A stretch of DNA of 46,451 bases from an uncultured Eggerthellaceae bacterium (GCA_903789375.1 CAIFEB010000014.1:1-46451), one strand, 5' to 3'; positions 17,344 to 26,031 are shown, counted from the stretch's first letter. A program made the numbers and translations. Notes: generated by a model from the sequence alone, not told the origin.

Positions 17344-17546
17344 GGCGCGCTGGCACGCGCGGGGCGGGGCAGCGCGCGCTCCGGCTCATGCGGGTGGGTC
17401 GGGCAGCGGCGTGTCGGGATGCGGCGTGTCGGGCGAAGATGCCGCGCAGACCAGCCGCGGCGTGCTAAGCGAAGATGCCGCGCTGGACCGGCTGCGGCGT
17501 GGATTGGTGTGGGCGTCGCGGCCAGCTTCCCGCCCAGCCTCAACCA

Positions 17547-17595
17547 CCAAGTTACAGAAAAAACGGCGATTCGTGCCGTTTCTTGCGTTTGTTGG
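17547..17595 (+). repeat. Hairpin repeat element, copy 1
   Basis: The element begins AAGTTACAGAAAAAACGGC and contains an internal stem AAACGGC/GCCGTTT, then a CGTTTGTTGG tail. A diverged copy lies inverted at about 17815-17864. This is typical of a dispersed palindromic (REP-like) element. Confidence 0.7.
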
Positions 17596-17706
17596 GAAGT
17601 TAGCCGCCAGAATTTCCGTTTGTTGGGGCAGAATGGCGGCGATGGAGGGCGGGCTTACGCGCGTGATCAACGGCTGCGCGTGACAACTCCATGCATTCGC
17701 GCATAC

Positions 17707-17776
17707 ATATAGTTTCTACCTGGGGTTATGACACATCGTAAGCAACGGGGAATTATAGTTTCGCCCGAGGTTCGCA
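17707..17776 (+). repeat. Pair of TATAGTTTC direct repeats
   Basis: ATAGTTTCTACCTGGGGTT (17708-17726) recurs as ATAGTTTCGCCCGAGGTT at 17756, matching at about 15 of 19 positions. They are spaced 48 bases apart. Confidence 0.5.
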
Positions 17777-17814
17777 GCTCTGCAGCATTCGCCTGCAAGC
17801 CGCAGCCCCCGCAT

Positions 17815-17864
17815 CGCCAAATAACGAAAGAAACGGCAGAGGTTGCCGTTATTCCTGTAACTTG
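17815..17864 (-). repeat. Hairpin repeat element, copy 2 (inverted)
   Basis: Read on the minus strand it starts AAGTTACAGGAATAACGGC and continues TGCCGTTTCTT then CGTTATTTGG, matching copy 1 over about 45 bases with scattered differences. The two copies face each other 220 bases apart. Confidence 0.7.
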
Positions 17865-18241
17865 GGGGTCTGTTCGCAATCCAGTTGTCAGGATTTGCGT
17901 TTCTTGGTCTCGAGCGGCCAGAAACGCCCGTTCTGATTGCGGATCCGCATCCGACCATCGGGATTCCGCCCCGTCCTCGCCGGCGGCGGGGTGCCCGCAT
18001 CCGACCTTCTTGCGTCCGACCAGCGTAATTTCCGTTTGCCAGCCTGCTTCGCTTGCGAGGCGCTTGCATAGCTCGTTGGGCGCGTGCGGAGCTGCTGCTT
18101 TCGGCTGCTGATTTCGAAGGCGAATGGTCGGCATCGGCCAACGGCCCGGCTGCTTGCGGCTGCCGTCCTTGGTTGCTGCTTCTGGCCGCCGCTTTCGCTT
18201 TCGCCACGGCGTTCGTTCTCGCAGCGGCAGCTCCGCTTTCC

Positions 18242-20773
18242 CTACTTGCTGCTCTGGCTCTCTCCGTTGTCATCGGCGCTGGTGGCGGATGTGCCGCTCT
18301 TGGCAGAGCCGTCCGCATCGGTGGGGTAGATAGGCGGGATTGCGCGCTCGAGGTCGGTTGCGTCGCCGGTCAGCATGATGCGGGGAAGCTCGATGCCTCC
18401 ATCGGCAGGGTCTTCGCTGGCATTTTCGTGGGGATCGATATCGGCATCGACTTCGCGATCCGCGTCGGAATCCCTCTCGGTGTCGGCTTCGTGATTCGCG
18501 TCGGAACCTCTCTCGGCGTCGGCTCCGCGATCCTCGTTGGGGTGTTTTTTGGCGTCCGCGTTGAGGCTGCTTCCAAGGTGCGCTCCGTCTTGCCCCGCGC
18601 CGTCGGGCGTGCCCGTAGCTTCAGCAGGGGTATCTGCATTTTGCGCGCCTTTGACCTGGCTATTTGTCCGAGTTGAACGAGAACCGCCGCTCGCATCGTT
18701 CTCGCAAGCCGCGGTGTCCGGACCGTTTTTGCCAGCGCTCTTGCCGGTAGCCGTGCTGCCCGTGCCGTCAGCGCTCGCACCTGTGCCAACGCCCACGTCG
18801 GAGACGTCCGCTGCGGTAGGAGTCGCGCTCGCGGCTGTGCTCTTGTCACCGGCCGCAACGCTCACCTTCGCGTCGCCGGACCCGCCTGCGCCAGCGTCGG
18901 CAGGGGCGCTGTCCTTGCTGTCCGCTGCGCCGTCCGCGCATGTAGCTGTGCTCTCGCCATCTGCGGCAACATCGCCGGCTACTGCGCCCTCATCGCCGGC
19001 TGCAACGCTCGCAGTTGCGCTGTCTGCGACGGCGCTGCTTTTGCTGCCCGTGCCGGCGTCGGCGGGGGCGTCGTCCTTGCTGCCCGCGCCCACGCCACCA
19101 GCTGCAACGTCCTCGCTCGCGCTCGCCTTCGCATCGCCGGCCCTGCCGGTGGCAACCCCGTCGCTCGCGCTCGCGCCAGCCGCACCGCCATCGCCGGCCC
19201 CGCCATTCTTGCTCGCGCCAGCCGCAGCGCCTTTCCCGACCGCGTTCTCGTCTCCCACGAGGTCGCGGATGATCGCCTCGATCGACTCGTTGCGCAGCTG
19301 CGCAACGCGCGCGAACTCGGCCGCGATCGCGCGGCGGGCCGCCTCGTCGTTCATGATGTGCGCGATGTCGCGACGCCGGCGCGCACGCTCGACGGCGATG
19401 CGCCGCAACAGCTCGACGTCGTGCTCGTCCAGCTGGTCGATGCGCTCGTGCGCCCGCTGCGCCAGCATCCGCGCCGCTTCCTTGTCGCTCATGTTGCCGG
19501 CGATGATCTGCTGCATCCGGTGATGGTCGCGCAGGATCTCGCCCGCATGCCGCGGGTCGTGGGCGATCTCAACCACGGCTTCCGCCGGCCGCCCATCAGC
19601 CACGCGATAGGTCAGCTGCGCGAGCAGCGGCATGATGAGCACCGTCAGAGCACCGGCCGCCACCAGCACCGACGCCGTGTCAGCCGAAAGCGCGCCGGCC
19701 TTCGTGGCCAGCGAGGTCACGGCCACGATCAACGGCAGCGCCGTCGTGCAGTACAGCGCCACCGACGCGCGGCTGCGGGCGGACATCCCCCGCGTGTCCG
19801 AGCCGGTCTTGAGCGCAATGTAGATGGGGACGGCGCGGATGAGCAGCAGCCCCAAAATGAACCCGATGAGCAGCTGCGGGTTCTGCCCGACGGCCGCCAG
19901 GTTCACCTTCGCTCCGGACACCACGAAGAACAGCGGGATGAAGAAGCCGTATCCGATGGCGTCGAGCTTGGTCTCGAGGTTCTTGTTGCCATCGGGCACG
20001 ATGAAGCGCAGGACGAAGCCTGCTGCGAATGCGCCGAGCACGATATCCAGGTCGAACACCGACGAGAACGCCACAAGCGTGACCAGGATCAGCAGCACGA
20101 TGCGCACGACCGGCTGCGACGTGCTGTCAGCCTTGTCCGCCAGAAACCGGTAGAGCCGTCCGCCGCTCTTGCGCGCGTTGGCGGCATGCGTGGCGATGAA
20201 CACGCACAGCGCCACGAGCGCCAAAAGGATGACTGCCGTCTGCCACGTGCTGCGCGACGACAGCAGGATGGCGATGGCGAGTACCGGCGCCAGCTCGCCC
20301 CAGGTGCCGTACGCCAGCACGCTCTCGCCGATGGGCGTGTCGAGCAACTCCCGCTCCTTCAGGATGGGGATGAGCGTGCCGAGCGCCGTGGTGGTCAGCA
20401 TGATGGCAAGCGACAGCGGCTCCATCGGGTCCGCCCCGCCGCGGAAGCGCGGCACCGAGAACATCAGCACGAGCGCGATGCCGAACGTGATGAACCAGGT
20501 GACGAGTCCGCGCCGCCCCTGGCTGCCAGTCAGCGTGCGGGGGCTGATCTCGTAGCCGGCCAGCAGGAACAGAAGCGAAAGCCCCAGGTCGGACAAGAAC
20601 GTGATGACGTCGTCCACCTGGATGAGCCCCGCCAGGTACGGGCCGAGCAACGCGCCCGCCACCAGCAAAAACACGGTTTCGGGGATGGGCTTTTTGGGAA
20701 TCGACTGGGCGACGACGGGGCAGACCGCCGCCACCACGGCGATGACGAACAACGAGAGGAAATCAGAGGTCAT
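18242..20773 (-). CDS. CPA2-type cation:proton antiporter with long disordered tail
   Basis: The 843-residue protein begins with a monovalent cation:proton antiporter-2 membrane domain (about 1-385, roughly 12 helices). Recognisable parts include PETVFLLVAGALLGPYLAGL and the core helix with FDLDIVLGAFAAGFVLRF. A basic helical region follows (about 390-515, with MSDKEAARMLAQRAHERIDQLDEHD). Then come about 280 residues of Ala/Gly/Asp/Ser low complexity and a short end segment (LPRIMLTGDATDLERAIPPIYPTD). No TrkA-N or TrkA-C domain is visible. The ATG at 20773 lies 39 bases after the acyl-CoA synthetase stop, so the pair may be co-transcribed, though no strong ribosome site is seen. Ion specificity is unknown. 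Confidence 0.88.
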   Translation of the reverse strand: MTSDFLSLFVIAVVAAVCPVVAQSIPKKPIPETVFLLVAGALLGPYLAGLIQVDDVITFLSDLGLSLLFLLAGYEISPRTLTGSQGRRGLVTWFITFGIALVLMFSVPRFRGGADPMEPLSLAIMLTTTALGTLIPILKERELLDTPIGESVLAYGTWGELAPVLAIAILLSSRSTWQTAVILLALVALCVFIATHAANARKSGGRLYRFLADKADSTSQPVVRIVLLILVTLVAFSSVFDLDIVLGAFAAGFVLRFIVPDGNKNLETKLDAIGYGFFIPLFFVVSGAKVNLAAVGQNPQLLIGFILGLLLIRAVPIYIALKTGSDTRGMSARSRASVALYCTTALPLIVAVTSLATKAGALSADTASVLVAAGALTVLIMPLLAQLTYRVADGRPAEAVVEIAHDPRHAGEILRDHHRMQQIIAGNMSDKEAARMLAQRAHERIDQLDEHDVELLRRIAVERARRRRDIAHIMNDEAARRAIAAEFARVAQLRNESIEAIIRDLVGDENAVGKGAAAGASKNGGAGDGGAAGASASDGVATGRAGDAKASASEDVAAGGVGAGSKDDAPADAGTGSKSSAVADSATASVAAGDEGAVAGDVAADGESTATCADGAADSKDSAPADAGAGGSGDAKVSVAAGDKSTAASATPTAADVSDVGVGTGASADGTGSTATGKSAGKNGPDTAACENDASGGSRSTRTNSQVKGAQNADTPAEATGTPDGAGQDGAHLGSSLNADAKKHPNEDRGADAERGSDANHEADTERDSDADREVDADIDPHENASEDPADGGIELPRIMLTGDATDLERAIPPIYPTDADGSAKSGTSATSADDNGESQSSK
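18420..19240 (-). repeat. Degenerate repeat tract encoding the antiporter tail
   Basis: The tail-coding DNA consists of imperfect in-frame repeats. Near 18440-18535 they encode alternating acidic blocks such as GADAERGSDANHE, then ADTERDSDADRE; further upstream in the gene they encode Ala/Gly/Asp-rich segments. The tract creates long spurious open frames on the opposite strand. Confidence 0.6.
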
Positions 20774-20812
20774 GGATGTCGCTTCGCTCGAAGATGTCGC
20801 TTTGCTTTCGCG

Positions 20813-22453
20813 TTATTCGGAAACTTCTTGTTTGACCAGGCGCTCGGCGCCGTAGCGCTCGCGCAGCAGGGGCTTTTCGATCTTGCCGGTGGCGTTGCGC
20901 GGCACGTCGGCGAAGATGTACTTGCGGGGGCGCTTGTAGCGCGGCATCTTGCTGCAGAACGCGCGCATCTCGTCCTCGGTCTGCTCCATGTCCGGCTTGA
21001 ACTCCACGATGGCGCACGGAATCTCGCCCAGGCGCGCGTCGGGCAGGCCGATGACGGCCACGTCCTTCACCGCGGGGTTCGTGTGGATGAAGTCCTCGAT
21101 CTGGACGGGGTAGAGGTTCTCGCCGCCCATGACGATGACGTCCTTCTTGCGGTCGACCAGCCAGATGAAGCCGTCCTTGTCGATTTCGGCCATGTCGCCG
21201 GTGTACAGCCAACCGTCGCGCAGCACCTCGGCCGTGGCCTCGGGGTTCTTGTAGTAGCACTCCATGATGCCGTCGCCCTTGAGGCACAGCTCGCCGACCT
21301 CGCCCGATCCGGGCTCGACCAGCGTGCCGTCGCCCTTGCGCACCTCGGTCTGCCAGCCGTAGCCGGCCTTGCCGATGGCGCCCACGTGGTCGATGTTCTC
21401 GACGCCCAGATGCACGCTGCCGGGACCTATGCCCTCGGACAGACCGTAGTTGGTGTCGTACTGGTGATGGGGGAAGTACTTGTGCCAGCGCTTGATCAGG
21501 CTCGGCGGCACCGGCTGCGCGCCGATGTGCATGAGCCGCCACTGGTCCAGCTTGTAGTCGTCCAGATCGACGGTGCCGTCCTCGATGGCGTCCAGGATGT
21601 CCTGGGCCCACGGCACGAGCAGCCACACGATGGTGCACTGCTCCTCGGACGCCGTGCGCAGGATCCAGTCGGGCCGCACGCCGCGCAGGATGACGGCCTT
21701 GGCGCCCACGGTGAGGCCGCCCATCCAGTGCATCTTGGCGCCCACGTGGTACAGCGGCGGGATGCACAGGAAGTTGTCCTGGTGGGTTTGCCCGTGGTGC
21801 TTCTGCTCGGTGATGGCCGCGCGCATGAGGCTGCGGTGCTTGTGCAGGATGGCCTTGGGGAACCCGGTGGTGCCGCTGGAGAAGTAGATGGCGGCAAGGT
21901 CGTCGTCGGTGATGTCGATGGCGGGCTCTTCGGCGGTGAAGTGGCCCACGCGGATGTTGTAGCTGTCGGCGAACGTGGGGCAGTCCTCGCCCACGAAGTA
22001 GAGGTTGCGCACGCGCGGAATCTGGTCGGCGATCTCCTCGATGCGGCCGATGAACTCCGGCCCGAACACGAGCACCTCGACGTCTGCCAGGTCAAGGCAG
22101 TACTTGATCTCCTCGGCCGTGTAGCGGTAGTTCAGCGGCACGGCGATGGCGCCCGACTTGAGCACGCCCATGTACACGGGCAGCCATTCGAGGCAGTTCA
22201 TCATCAGGATGGCGACCTTGGTGTCGCGTTTCACGCCGGCGTCCAGCAGCAGATGGGCGAAGCGGTTGGCGCGGTCGTTGAAGACCTTCCAGTTGAGTTC
22301 GCGACGGTAGCGGTGCGTGGGGTTGGTCTCCACCAGGTCGTACTCGCGCCAGGTCTTGCCGCGGCGTTCGCGAATCTCGGGGTTGACCTCGACGAGCGCG
22401 ACGTCCTCGGGGTACATGCGCGCGTTGCGGGTCAGAAAATCGGTGATGGGCAT
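20813..22453 (-). CDS. AMP-forming acyl-CoA synthetase
   Basis: The 546-residue enzyme belongs to the ANL superfamily and should activate a carboxylic acid to its CoA thioester through an acyl-adenylate. Visible motifs are the P-loop-like YFSSGTTGFPKAI (A3), the YGLSEG adenine-binding motif (A5), LYTGDMAEIDKDGFIWLVDRKKD (A7-A8) with the hinge Asp/Lys, and the catalytic lysine in NATGKIEKPLLRERY (A10). The start at 22453 (MPITDF) has AAAAGGAAG upstream; the open frame extends to 22774 without support. Members of this type act on fatty, aryl or carnitine/crotonobetaine-type acids, and the substrate cannot be chosen here. It lies divergent to the membrane hydrolase-like gene. Confidence 0.92.
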   Translation of the reverse strand: MPITDFLTRNARMYPEDVALVEVNPEIRERRGKTWREYDLVETNPTHRYRRELNWKVFNDRANRFAHLLLDAGVKRDTKVAILMMNCLEWLPVYMGVLKSGAIAVPLNYRYTAEEIKYCLDLADVEVLVFGPEFIGRIEEIADQIPRVRNLYFVGEDCPTFADSYNIRVGHFTAEEPAIDITDDDLAAIYFSSGTTGFPKAILHKHRSLMRAAITEQKHHGQTHQDNFLCIPPLYHVGAKMHWMGGLTVGAKAVILRGVRPDWILRTASEEQCTIVWLLVPWAQDILDAIEDGTVDLDDYKLDQWRLMHIGAQPVPPSLIKRWHKYFPHHQYDTNYGLSEGIGPGSVHLGVENIDHVGAIGKAGYGWQTEVRKGDGTLVEPGSGEVGELCLKGDGIMECYYKNPEATAEVLRDGWLYTGDMAEIDKDGFIWLVDRKKDVIVMGGENLYPVQIEDFIHTNPAVKDVAVIGLPDARLGEIPCAIVEFKPDMEQTEDEMRAFCSKMPRYKRPRKYIFADVPRNATGKIEKPLLRERYGAERLVKQEVSE

Positions 22454-22823
22454 GGTCTTCCTTTTCGTCCGGGTGCGGGCGGGGCGGCGCAGGATGGCGC
22501 GCCCGCCGTTTCGGATACGGGTCTTTCCGTCTGCGGGGCGCGCGGGGCGCGGCGCAGGCGTTTCCCCAGTATAGCGTGAGCGTTCGCATTCCCCGCGGCA
22601 GCTGGTCGAATCGAGCAAATACGTCACGTCGGGCCAGGCCTTTTGCCCGTAGGATGGCGCGAAGGGTCCTATAATGTGTATAGTTTGTGATGTGGTAAAA
22701 TCGTGTCTTCGCGCGTTCGTCCGAGCGCGCTTCGAAAGAGGGCGCGCAAAGCCGCGCAACGGGCGCTCCGGCAAATCGGACGCCCGGCAATCGGGTAAGC
22801 AGGAAATCCAAGGAGGTTCGGGA
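22454..22823. promoter_or_regulatory. Divergent promoter region with perfect TATAAT
   Basis: TATAAT occurs at 22670-22675 on the plus strand and TAAAAT at 22696-22701, inside an AT-rich island that also holds TATACA and TATAGG on the minus strand. These probably drive the two divergent genes with leaders of about 150-220 bases. No clear -35 is found. Nothing else is seen in the 370 bases. Confidence 0.5.
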
Positions 22824-24137
22824 ATGGCGACAGCGCTTGCGATCGCGCTTTGGCTGGTCTCGCTGCTGCCGTTCGTTCTCGTGCAGCATCAGCTTGCGAC
22901 GGCGCTCGTTCAGGCCGTGCTGATGGTGGGACTCGTCGTCATCGCATGGCGCAAGCAGCGCCCCGAACGGTGGGAGCTTCTGGCGTTCAGCCTGGCGTGG
23001 GCCATCCTCTACGCGGTGTGGCTCGTGTCCGGGCAGCGGCTCGGGCTCATGTGCGCGCAGCTCGTGTCGGCGGGCATGAGCATCTACGTGCTGTTCTTCG
23101 CGCGCGGCGCCCGCTCGCCCGGTCGGGGCAAGCGGCAGGTGCCGATGATCGTGGCGGGCGTGGTCATCGAGCTGTGCGCGCTTCTGCTCATGGTGCCGTT
23201 CTTCGACGCCGACGCGTTCACTTCCATGATCCGCAACGACGAGGGAGCCGACACCGCCGTGGCGCACGAGGTTCAGGCCGACGGGGTCGACGTCACGTAC
23301 GACGTCAGCTACGGGCAGGATTTCCCCTCGAGCTACCTGGACGTTTACCATGTGGCCGATGGCGCGCCGACCGTCGTGTACGTGCACGGCGGCGACTACT
23401 GCTTCGGCGACAAGCAGTTCGAGAAGCCCGCGGTGCTCGGCGCGTACGGCGGCACGGGTTCACGCGACGGCTACTTCGCTTACCTTGAGGCCTACCTGGC
23501 GGCGGGCTACAACGTGGTCAGCATCAACTACGCGCTGACGCCCGAGTACCGCTATCCCACGCCGCTCATCCAGCTGTCCGAGGCCATGACCTACCTGGGG
23601 AAGAACGCGCAATCGCTCGGGCTGGACATGGACGACGTCACGCTCATCGGATCGGTCACCGGTGCCAACATCGTCGGCGCTTACGCGCTCGCGCAGTCGG
23701 ACGTCAGCTACGCGTTGTGGCTCGGCCTGCCCAACGACTTCGCCAACGGCAAGATCCGCGCCGTCGTGCTCAACTCGGGCGTGCTCGACAACGGCGGGCT
23801 GTCCAACACGCACAACTGGGTGATGGACTACATCGGCGACGCGTGCGTGCGCTCGTACTTCAACACCGCCACGATGAACGGGGCGGAAGGCCTCAACCAG
23901 TCGAACATCATCACGCAGACGCGCACGTCGTTCCCGCCGACGTACCTGTCGGACGGCTCGGTCAAATCGTTCGCCGACCAGGCGGAGCTCTTCAGCCGCC
24001 GGCTCGATGCGCTCGGCGTGACCAACGAGCTGCACATCTACGAGGGCCAGGGCAACGGGTTCATGTTCAGCGGGTCCGACGCCGCCGCCCAAGATATCGT
24101 AAGCCAGATCGCCTTCGTCGACCAGTTCGCGAAATAG
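22824..24137 (+). CDS. Membrane protein with alpha/beta-hydrolase domain lacking the catalytic triad
   Basis: The 437-residue protein has four hydrophobic segments (about 3-22, 28-43, 54-92, 109-127) and an extracytoplasmic HSL/BD-FAE-like alpha/beta-hydrolase domain (about 150-437). The oxyanion-hole motif HGGDYCFGD (188-196) and the substrate-pocket NYALTPEYRYP are kept. The nucleophile elbow normally reading GDSAGG is GSVTGA (276-281), with Val278 where Ser should be. The usual HGF is NGF (Asn411), and the acid position after the Gly in DGSVKSF is Lys381. The fold is clear but catalysis looks lost. ATG 22824 has AAGGAGG upstream. It may be a binding or sensing protein, or an enzyme with moved residues. 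Confidence 0.8.
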   Translation: MATALAIALWLVSLLPFVLVQHQLATALVQAVLMVGLVVIAWRKQRPERWELLAFSLAWAILYAVWLVSGQRLGLMCAQLVSAGMSIYVLFFARGARSPGRGKRQVPMIVAGVVIELCALLLMVPFFDADAFTSMIRNDEGADTAVAHEVQADGVDVTYDVSYGQDFPSSYLDVYHVADGAPTVVYVHGGDYCFGDKQFEKPAVLGAYGGTGSRDGYFAYLEAYLAAGYNVVSINYALTPEYRYPTPLIQLSEAMTYLGKNAQSLGLDMDDVTLIGSVTGANIVGAYALAQSDVSYALWLGLPNDFANGKIRAVVLNSGVLDNGGLSNTHNWVMDYIGDACVRSYFNTATMNGAEGLNQSNIITQTRTSFPPTYLSDGSVKSFADQAELFSRRLDALGVTNELHIYEGQGNGFMFSGSDAAAQDIVSQIAFVDQFAK

Positions 24138-24236
24138 GACGGACCCTGCAATAGGACGACCCTGCCGGGCTCCGGCTGTGCTTCCGGCGCAGCGCGCCCG
24201 ACCGGCCTTGCTCAGCAGACCGAACGAGGCCACATG

Positions 24237-24286
24237 ACAAGTCGGAGTCCGGAAGGCAGGGCGTTGTCTTCCGGACTCCGACTTGT
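24237..24286. terminator. Bidirectional hairpin terminator
   Basis: Perfect 19-bp arms (24237-24255 and 24268-24286, starting ACAAGTCGGAGTCC) enclose a 12-base loop in the convergent spacer between the hydrolase-like gene and the GtrA-like gene. The T tract is weak on both sides. Confidence 0.7.
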
Positions 24287-24337
24287 TGTGCCTCGGCTTT
24301 CCTCGGGGGTGGCTCGGGCGCTCCCGAGCGCCCTTTC

Positions 24338-24754
24338 TCAGCCGCGCACGGCCTTGCACCTGCTCTCGTGCTCGGCGTCCAGGAACACGCGGCGCGTCAC
24401 GAAGTTGTACACCGACACGAGCGCCGTCACGAAGATCTTGGTGATCATGTAGTGGATGTGCAGCACGTCCACGCCGACTTTCATGCCGAGGGCGTTCAGG
24501 CCCAGGCCGATGATGGACAGAACCACGAAGATGACGAACTCGCGGTGGCGGCTCATCTGCTCTTTGTGGGTGAACACGTAGCGCATCGACGCGAAGTAGT
24601 TGAACACCGTCGAAACGCTGAACGAAATCGTGGAGCTGATCAGGTAGTTTATGCCGAAGAGCTCGGTTAGGAGCACCATCAGGCCGTAGTCGATGACGAA
24701 GGCCGTCACGCCCACGACGCTGAACTTGGCGAATTGTTTGACGAGGTTGCCCAC
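24338..24754 (-). CDS. GtrA-like membrane protein
   Basis: The 138-residue protein has four membrane helices and matches the GtrA family: FAKFSVVGVTAFVIDYGLMVLL in helix 1 and SFSVSTVFNYFASMRYVF in the second/third helix region. Family members help move lipid-linked (undecaprenyl) sugars or teichoic acid precursors across the membrane, usually with a glycosyltransferase encoded nearby; none is adjacent here. The predicted start is GTG at 24754, with only a weak upstream site, so it is less certain. It ends at the convergent terminator. Confidence 0.88.
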   Translation of the reverse strand: MGNLVKQFAKFSVVGVTAFVIDYGLMVLLTELFGINYLISSTISFSVSTVFNYFASMRYVFTHKEQMSRHREFVIFVVLSIIGLGLNALGMKVGVDVLHIHYMITKIFVTALVSVYNFVTRRVFLDAEHESRCKAVRG

Positions 24755-25422
24755 AGGTGAACCTATCTGTCGGAGGGTGGGGATCTGCGAACCGATCCGA
24801 CCGTATTATCCGTTCGCCCGCGCGCCGTGGGAAAGATATGGTGCGCTTCCCACAACTTCTTTGCGATTTCGCCGTGGATGTTCACGTCGTGCGGCGCGCT
24901 GCGCCTCACACGAGCGCCTCGCCGCTCACGGTGCAGGGGGCGCCGCTCGACACGGGCGGTTTTCCGCAAGCGCCGCAACCGCGCCGCTTGTCGAGTTGCG
25001 TTTCGAACGTGTTTCGGGCTAGGGCTAGATTTATGGTCATCGAACCGGGACGTTCGATCTTGGCAGAGAAGACGAGACCAGATACGCAACGACGCCGCAT
25101 GCGACGGCACGCGAGTCGGGCCTGTGACACAGTGGGCGTCGCAGCGGTCCGGGGGCGCAAATGCGGATGTGGGCGCGAACGCTTTGGCAGGGTGGCGCGC
25201 AGACGCATCCAAGCGGTGGGGCGCAGGTGCCTGCCGCGCGTCGACCGTGTGGCGCAGCGGGCACGCTTCGCTCGCGCACGGCAGACGCAGGTGGCGCGCA
25301 GTCGTTGTCCATTGCGGTCCTCTTGTACCACGCGGCCCTCTGAACAGCGCATATGCCAGCAGGCGCACATGTCATCGCTTTTTCTGCAATGCAGATACCG
25401 CGTTTGGAGAACGGGGGATGCG
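24755..25422. other. 670-base spacer upstream of the Hdr-Flx operon
   Basis: An open frame runs through the spacer into hdrC, but the upstream 220 codons have no domain and no ribosome site, so it is treated as non-coding. It must hold the promoters for the divergent GtrA-like gene and the Hdr-Flx operon. The only discrete element seen is a palindrome, TCTGCAATGCAGA, at 25383-25395. Confidence 0.5.
25383..25395. promoter_or_regulatory. 13-bp palindrome just upstream of hdrC
   Basis: TCTGCA-A-TGCAGA is a perfect odd palindrome 27 bases before the hdrC start codon. It could be an operator near the start of transcription. It does not resemble the palindrome in front of hcp. Confidence 0.35.
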
Positions 25423-26031
25423 ATGAGACCGATCAACCTATCAGAAGAACCGGCGACGCAGGCGCAGGCCGCGAAGCGCGTATGCGCGGAAGCGGGGGTG
25501 AACCCGGCGGACTGCTACCAGTGCGGCAAGTGCGCGGCGGGCTGCCCGGTATCCGAAAGCGCCGACATCAGCTGCCGCCAGGTCATCCGGCTCATTCAGC
25601 TGGGCGAGTTCGACGCGGCGGTCACGTCGCGCATGCCGTGGCTGTGCGTGGCGTGCGGAACGTGCCTGGCCCGCTGCCCGCAGTCGGTCGACTTGCCGGC
25701 ACTCAACGCGGCGCTCTGCCGCGAGGCGGCGCGCCGGGGCTGCGCGGCGGTCAAGGAAGGGCCGCTGTTCACCGACATTTTCCTGGACAACGTGCAGAAG
25801 CGCGGCGTGATGGACGAGACCATGCTGGCCGCCCGCTTCAACCTGTCCTCGGGGCATCTGTTCCAGGACGCCGGCGGCGCGCCCACCATGATGGCGCGCG
25901 GCCTTCTGTCCGGCGACGGCTACCGCCCGAGCGACGCTGCCGAGGTCGGCGCGATGATCGAGCGCCTGCGCGCCCAGGCTCGCGCCGCCGGCGCGTCCGA
26001 CGATGAGACGAAGGAGGCGCAACGCTTATGA
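25423..26031 (+). CDS. hdrC: HdrC-like heterodisulfide reductase Fe-S subunit
   Basis: The 202-residue protein has two [4Fe-4S] motifs, CYQCGKCAAGCPVSE (about 31-45) and CVACGTCLARCPQSV (about 75-89), the standard HdrC arrangement for passing electrons between HdrA and HdrB. The remaining helical sequence (MDETMLAARFNLSSGHLFQD) follows HdrC proteins of bacterial Hdr-Flx systems. The start is the ATG at 25423 behind a GGAGAACGGGGG stretch. Its stop overlaps the hdrB start by four bases (ATGA). It is the first gene of the seven-gene operon. Confidence 0.92.
   Translation: MRPINLSEEPATQAQAAKRVCAEAGVNPADCYQCGKCAAGCPVSESADISCRQVIRLIQLGEFDAAVTSRMPWLCVACGTCLARCPQSVDLPALNAALCREAARRGCAAVKEGPLFTDIFLDNVQKRGVMDETMLAARFNLSSGHLFQDAGGAPTMMARGLLSGDGYRPSDAAEVGAMIERLRAQARAAGASDDETKEAQRL

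Larger units (their letters stand above)
17608..18039 (+). repeat. Short ATTTsCGTTTsTTGG motif, three direct copies
   Basis: Similar sequences occur near 17610 (AGAATTTCCGTTTGTTGG), 17891 (AGGATTTGCGTTTCTTGG) and 18026 (GTAATTTCCGTTTGCCAG). A related TTGCGTTTGTTGGG lies inside hairpin copy 1. Their function is unknown. Confidence 0.5.
17344..18241. other. Gene-poor 900-base spacer with dispersed repeats
   Basis: This is the longest non-coding stretch in the window. Open frames on both strands across it lack ribosome sites and any recognisable domain. It contains two inverted copies of a roughly 45-base hairpin element, several copies of a shorter ATTTCCGTTTG-type motif, and a pair of TATAGTTTC-type repeats, each listed separately. 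Its base composition is patchy, with AT-rich islands. Confidence 0.65.

Noticed and set aside
17667-18134. 155-codon minus-strand open frame in the repeat island
   Set aside because: It crosses the repeats, lacks a ribosome site and shows no domain; probably a by-product of the repeats.
19358-22579. 1073-codon plus-strand open frame
   Set aside because: It is antisense to the antiporter and acyl-CoA synthetase, His/Asp/Gly/Val-rich as expected for the opposite strand of high-GC genes, and has no domain.
24757-25422. N-terminal extension of hdrC by about 220 residues
   Set aside because: The extension is Arg/Cys/Ala-rich, has no homologous feature and no ribosome site; HdrC proteins start near residue 1 as chosen.
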